From an uncultured Bacilli bacterium (GTDB lineage: Bacteria; Bacillota_I; Bacilli_A; RF39; UBA660), in the NCBI GenBank assembly GCA_910585915.1, contig CAJUGF010000020.1:1-25526 (forward strand): a DNA stretch of 25,526 nucleotides. Direction: 5' to 3'. Below, piece by piece: positions 22,497-25,526 of this stretch (positions are counted from its first letter, which is position 1; the number at the start of each line of letters is the position of its first letter). The notes beneath the pieces are model-generated. The model ran no database searches and was not told the DNA's origin. It saw only the letters and a program-made list of their open reading frames with translations. The position numbers and the translations under genes are program-made.

Positions 22497-25400
22497 TTAT
22501 TTTGCATTTTCTTTGATTTTTTCTACATGTAATTTAGTTTTTTCACCATTTAAATCAAATGTTTCTGTCAAATCGTTACATTCTTTTATTTCTATTGCTA
22601 AAGTTTCTTCTTTAATGTAATTTTCAAACATTTTAATGGCTTTTTGAAGATTCTCTGTTTTTTCATAGTAAATGTGAATACGGTCTGTTACTTCAAAGTC
22701 TTTATTTTTACGAAGTTGTTGAATTTTAGATACTAGTTCTCTCGCTAATCCTTCTAATATTAATTCTTCAGTTCGTTCTGTATTTAAAATAATGAAGTTG
22801 TTATTTTCCATTGCAACATGAAATCCTTCTTTGGCATCATTTTTAATTTCAACCATTTCATTCGTTACTTCAAAATCTTCACCATTGAGATTTATGATAA
22901 TTGATTCACCTGCTTGAATATTTTGTTTTTGTTCTTCTTTTAAATTTTCTAAAATGCTTTGGAATTCTTTCATTTTAGAACCAAGTGTACGCCCTACTAC
23001 TTTAAAGTTTGGTTTGATGATAAAATCCATGTACGTACTCAAATTGGTTATAAATTTTACATTTTTTACATTCAATTCTTCTTTTATGAGAGGAATTAGA
23101 TTTTCAATTTTTGATTTTAAGCTTTCAGAAATCATGCATTCTTGTAATGGTTCACGAACCTTTATTTTGACATCTTCTCGAATGTTTCTTCCCATACTAA
23201 TTAAGTTTCTTACTAGATCCATTTTTTCTTCTAATTCTTCATTCAATAAACGAATATCATATTCTGGATAATTTGACATGTGAACACTTTCTTCTCCAGT
23301 TAAATTACGATAAATTTCTTCACTTACAAATGGTGTGATAGGAGCGATTATTTTAGAAAGTCCAACTAATACTTCATATGTTGTTTGGTATACAGATTTT
23401 TTAGAATCCGATAATTCAGAAGTCCAGAATCTTTTTCTATTTCTTCTAATATACCAATTTGATAAATCTTCTGAAATGAAGTAAGTTATGTTTTTTACGA
23501 CTTTATTTAGATCATATTCTTCGAATGCTTTGGTTACATTTTTAATTAAATGATTGTATTTGGATAATAACCATAAATCAATTTCTTCTCTTTTTTCATA
23601 TGGAATGTTACATGTGTTTATGTCAACTTTATCAGTATTGGCATACATTGCAAAGAAGTTATAGGTATTTTTTAATGGATTTAAGAATTTTGAATACACT
23701 TCTTTTAATCCTTTGATATCAAAACGAAGTGGTGTCCAAACAGGAGATACGTATGGAAGGTAGAATCTTGTTACGTCTGCACCATATTCTTTCATGGTTG
23801 TAAATGGTTCCACAATGTTTCCTTTACTTTTACTCATTTTTTTCCCTTCAGCATCTTGTACGTGGGCATTAACTAAAACATTTTTGTATGGTGAGCATCC
23901 TTTTAGAAATGTTGAAATAACTAGCAGTGTATAGAACCATCCTCTTGTCTGATCAATTCCTTCACAGATAAAGTCAGCTGGAAATTGTGTATCGAATAAG
24001 TCTTGATTTTCAAATGGATAATGATATTGAGCGAATGGCATAGAGCCAGAATCAAACCAACAATCAATTACGTCTTTGACACGAGTCATAACGCCTTTAC
24101 ATTCTGGACATTTTAATTTAATGTCATCCACAAAAGGACGATGTAGTTCGATTGTTTTTTCATCTATTTCTGTTAAAGATTTTTCTGCTAATTCTTTTCT
24201 CGATCCGATCATACATTCATATCCACAAGAACACTTCCATAATGGAAGAGGTGTACCCCAATAACGATTTCGGGATATAGCCCAATCTTTTAATTCTTCT
24301 AGCCAATTTCCAAAGCGTTTTTCTCCCACGTAAGCTGGATACCAATTTACTTTACTATTTGCTTCTATGATTTTATCTTTGAATTTTGTTGTTTCAATAT
24401 AGTAACTTGGTTTAGAGTAATAGATTAATGGAGTATCACATCTCCAACAATGAGGATAGTTGTGATTTATTTTTTGCTTTTTGAATAGTTTATCATTTTC
24501 TTTTAAGTATTTAATGACTTCTAAATCAGCATCGAAAACAAACATTCCTTTCCATAATCCTTCTTGGTAACATCCGTCTTCTCCAACTGGATTTAGATAA
24601 GGGAGATTGTATTTTTTCCCCACTTTGGCATCATCTTCTCCAAACGCTGGAGCAATGTGAACTATACCAGTACCAGAATCCATTGTAACATAATCATCAC
24701 AAGTGACAAAGAAAGCTTTTTTATCTACTTTCAATTCTGGTATTAGTTGCTCATATTCTTGAAATTCTAAATCTTTTCCTTTGTATGTTTCTAATATCTT
24801 ATAATCTTCTCCTAAAACAGTATCTGCTAATTTTGCAGCTAGTATGAATTTGGTATTTCTTGATTCTACTAATATATATTCTTCATTAGGATTAACACAT
24901 AATGCGACATTTGAAATTAGAGTCCATGGAGTAGTTGTCCAGACTAGAAAGTAGATATCACTGTCTACTTTTTTCATTGGAACTATGACAGTATCTACGC
25001 TTGTTTCTTTGTAACCTTGAGCGACTTCATGGGAAGCAAGTCCTGTTCCGCAGCGAGGGCAATAAGGTAAGATTTTACTACCAAGATAGAAGTATCCTTC
25101 ATCAAAGAATTTTTTTAAAATCCACCATTCTGTTTCAATGTAATTATTATCATATGTGATATAGGGATTTTTTAAGTCAATGAATTGTCCCATTTTACTG
25201 GTAAGATCTGTGAATGTTTTTTCATTTTCCCATACGCTTTCTCGACATTGTTGATTGAATTTTTCAATTCCATAATTTTCAATATCATTTTTGCTATTGA
25301 ATCCTAATTTTTTTTCAACTTGAAGTTCGACTGGAAGCCCATGAGTATCCCAACCAATTTTTCGTAGCACTTTATACCCTTTCATTGTCTTATATTTACA

Positions 25401-25526
25401 AAATGTGTCTTTTAAAAATTTTGCTAACATATGATGAAGGCCAGGGTGTCCATTTGCTGTGGCAGGTCCATCGTAAAATACCCAATATGGAGCATTTTCT
25501 CTGTTTTTTACGGTTTTATCGAGTAT
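22497..25526 (-). CDS. ileS: Isoleucyl-tRNA synthetase, eukaryote-like type (5' end cut by window)
   Basis: It charges tRNA-Ile with isoleucine and edits misactivated valine. The frame stays open to the right edge, giving 1009 residues; perhaps 15-30 N-terminal residues are missing. At about residue 18 FYDGPATANGHPGLHH carries the class I HIGH-type motif. Next come the CP1 editing domain (VWTTTPWTLISN, GTGIVHIAPAFGEDDAKV), cysteine pairs (CPRC, CWRC, CSC, CPEC), DQTRGWFYTLL and the KMSKS loop GKKMSKSKGN (about 556-565), then the anticodon-binding domain and a long C-terminal region (about 800-1009). The HPGLHH form of HIGH and the C-terminus without a terminal zinc finger place it with eukaryote-like bacterial IleRS, the class generally linked to low mupirocin sensitivity. 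It ends at a clear terminator. Confidence 0.96.
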   Translation of the reverse strand: MLDKTVKNRENAPYWVFYDGPATANGHPGLHHMLAKFLKDTFCKYKTMKGYKVLRKIGWDTHGLPVELQVEKKLGFNSKNDIENYGIEKFNQQCRESVWENEKTFTDLTSKMGQFIDLKNPYITYDNNYIETEWWILKKFFDEGYFYLGSKILPYCPRCGTGLASHEVAQGYKETSVDTVIVPMKKVDSDIYFLVWTTTPWTLISNVALCVNPNEEYILVESRNTKFILAAKLADTVLGEDYKILETYKGKDLEFQEYEQLIPELKVDKKAFFVTCDDYVTMDSGTGIVHIAPAFGEDDAKVGKKYNLPYLNPVGEDGCYQEGLWKGMFVFDADLEVIKYLKENDKLFKKQKINHNYPHCWRCDTPLIYYSKPSYYIETTKFKDKIIEANSKVNWYPAYVGEKRFGNWLEELKDWAISRNRYWGTPLPLWKCSCGYECMIGSRKELAEKSLTEIDEKTIELHRPFVDDIKLKCPECKGVMTRVKDVIDCWFDSGSMPFAQYHYPFENQDLFDTQFPADFICEGIDQTRGWFYTLLVISTFLKGCSPYKNVLVNAHVQDAEGKKMSKSKGNIVEPFTTMKEYGADVTRFYLPYVSPVWTPLRFDIKGLKEVYSKFLNPLKNTYNFFAMYANTDKVDINTCNIPYEKREEIDLWLLSKYNHLIKNVTKAFEEYDLNKVVKNITYFISEDLSNWYIRRNRKRFWTSELSDSKKSVYQTTYEVLVGLSKIIAPITPFVSEEIYRNLTGEESVHMSNYPEYDIRLLNEELEEKMDLVRNLISMGRNIREDVKIKVREPLQECMISESLKSKIENLIPLIKEELNVKNVKFITNLSTYMDFIIKPNFKVVGRTLGSKMKEFQSILENLKEEQKQNIQAGESIIINLNGEDFEVTNEMVEIKNDAKEGFHVAMENNNFIILNTERTEELILEGLARELVSKIQQLRKNKDFEVTDRIHIYYEKTENLQKAIKMFENYIKEETLAIEIKECNDLTETFDLNGEKTKLHVEKIKENAK

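Noticed and set aside
121..25526. Mollicutes-type genetic code with TGA as Trp
   Set aside because: Trp is encoded by TGG throughout, and TGA ends the 151-aa gene within a terminator hairpin.

Overview
The window is AT-rich bacterial DNA (roughly one third G+C by eye), and every well-supported gene is read from the minus strand. TAA, TAG and TGA all act as stops, Shine-Dalgarno sites of the AAGGAGG/AGGTGA type precede most genes, and most promoters have an extended -10 (TGnTATAAT). Together with secreted, dockerin-ended cadherin-like repeat proteins this suggests a low-G+C member of the Bacillota (Bacilli/Erysipelotrichia-like or a related host-associated lineage). The sequence alone does not fix the species. 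There are no rRNA or tRNA genes, transposase, phage module or CRISPR array.

In the direction of transcription (high to low coordinates) the housekeeping part comes first. It holds ileS (eukaryote-like isoleucyl-tRNA synthetase, cut by the right edge), an unrecognised 198-aa Cys-rich membrane protein, a dUTPase, an NfeD/slipin pair, a short decayed or leader-type locus at about 19580-19709, a hypoxanthine/deoxyinosine-DNA glycosylase, and priA. Three of these (dUTPase, glycosylase, PriA) concern nucleotide-pool hygiene, base repair and replication restart. Separate promoters and terminators suggest short transcription units rather than one operon.

A 151-aa single-pass membrane protein of unknown function follows, then two giant secreted proteins of about 2810 and 2450 residues that fill two thirds of the window (121-16042). 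Both have a signal peptide, a long array of cadherin-like beta-sandwich repeats (about 22 and 20), and the same C-terminal arrangement: a short alpha/beta pre-dockerin module followed by a two-loop dockerin-type Ca2+-binding domain. Their N-terminal heads differ. The larger protein has two copies of a glycine-rich domain like that of animal ALK/LTK receptors. The smaller has a head that looks cohesin-like. Neither shows an LPxTG sorting signal or C-terminal membrane anchor. The simplest reading is a pair of very long extracellular stalk proteins displaying different heads and attached through their dockerin ends to a cohesin-type partner not seen here. Each has its own promoter and a terminator overlapping its stop codon. 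The 2450-aa gene also has a 9-bp inverted repeat over its promoter that may be an operator.

The giant pair is the most interesting part of the window. Secondary points are the decayed/leader locus at 19580-19709, the recurrent extended -10 element, the terminators that overlap stop codons, and the GGC-rich poly-glycine tracts.
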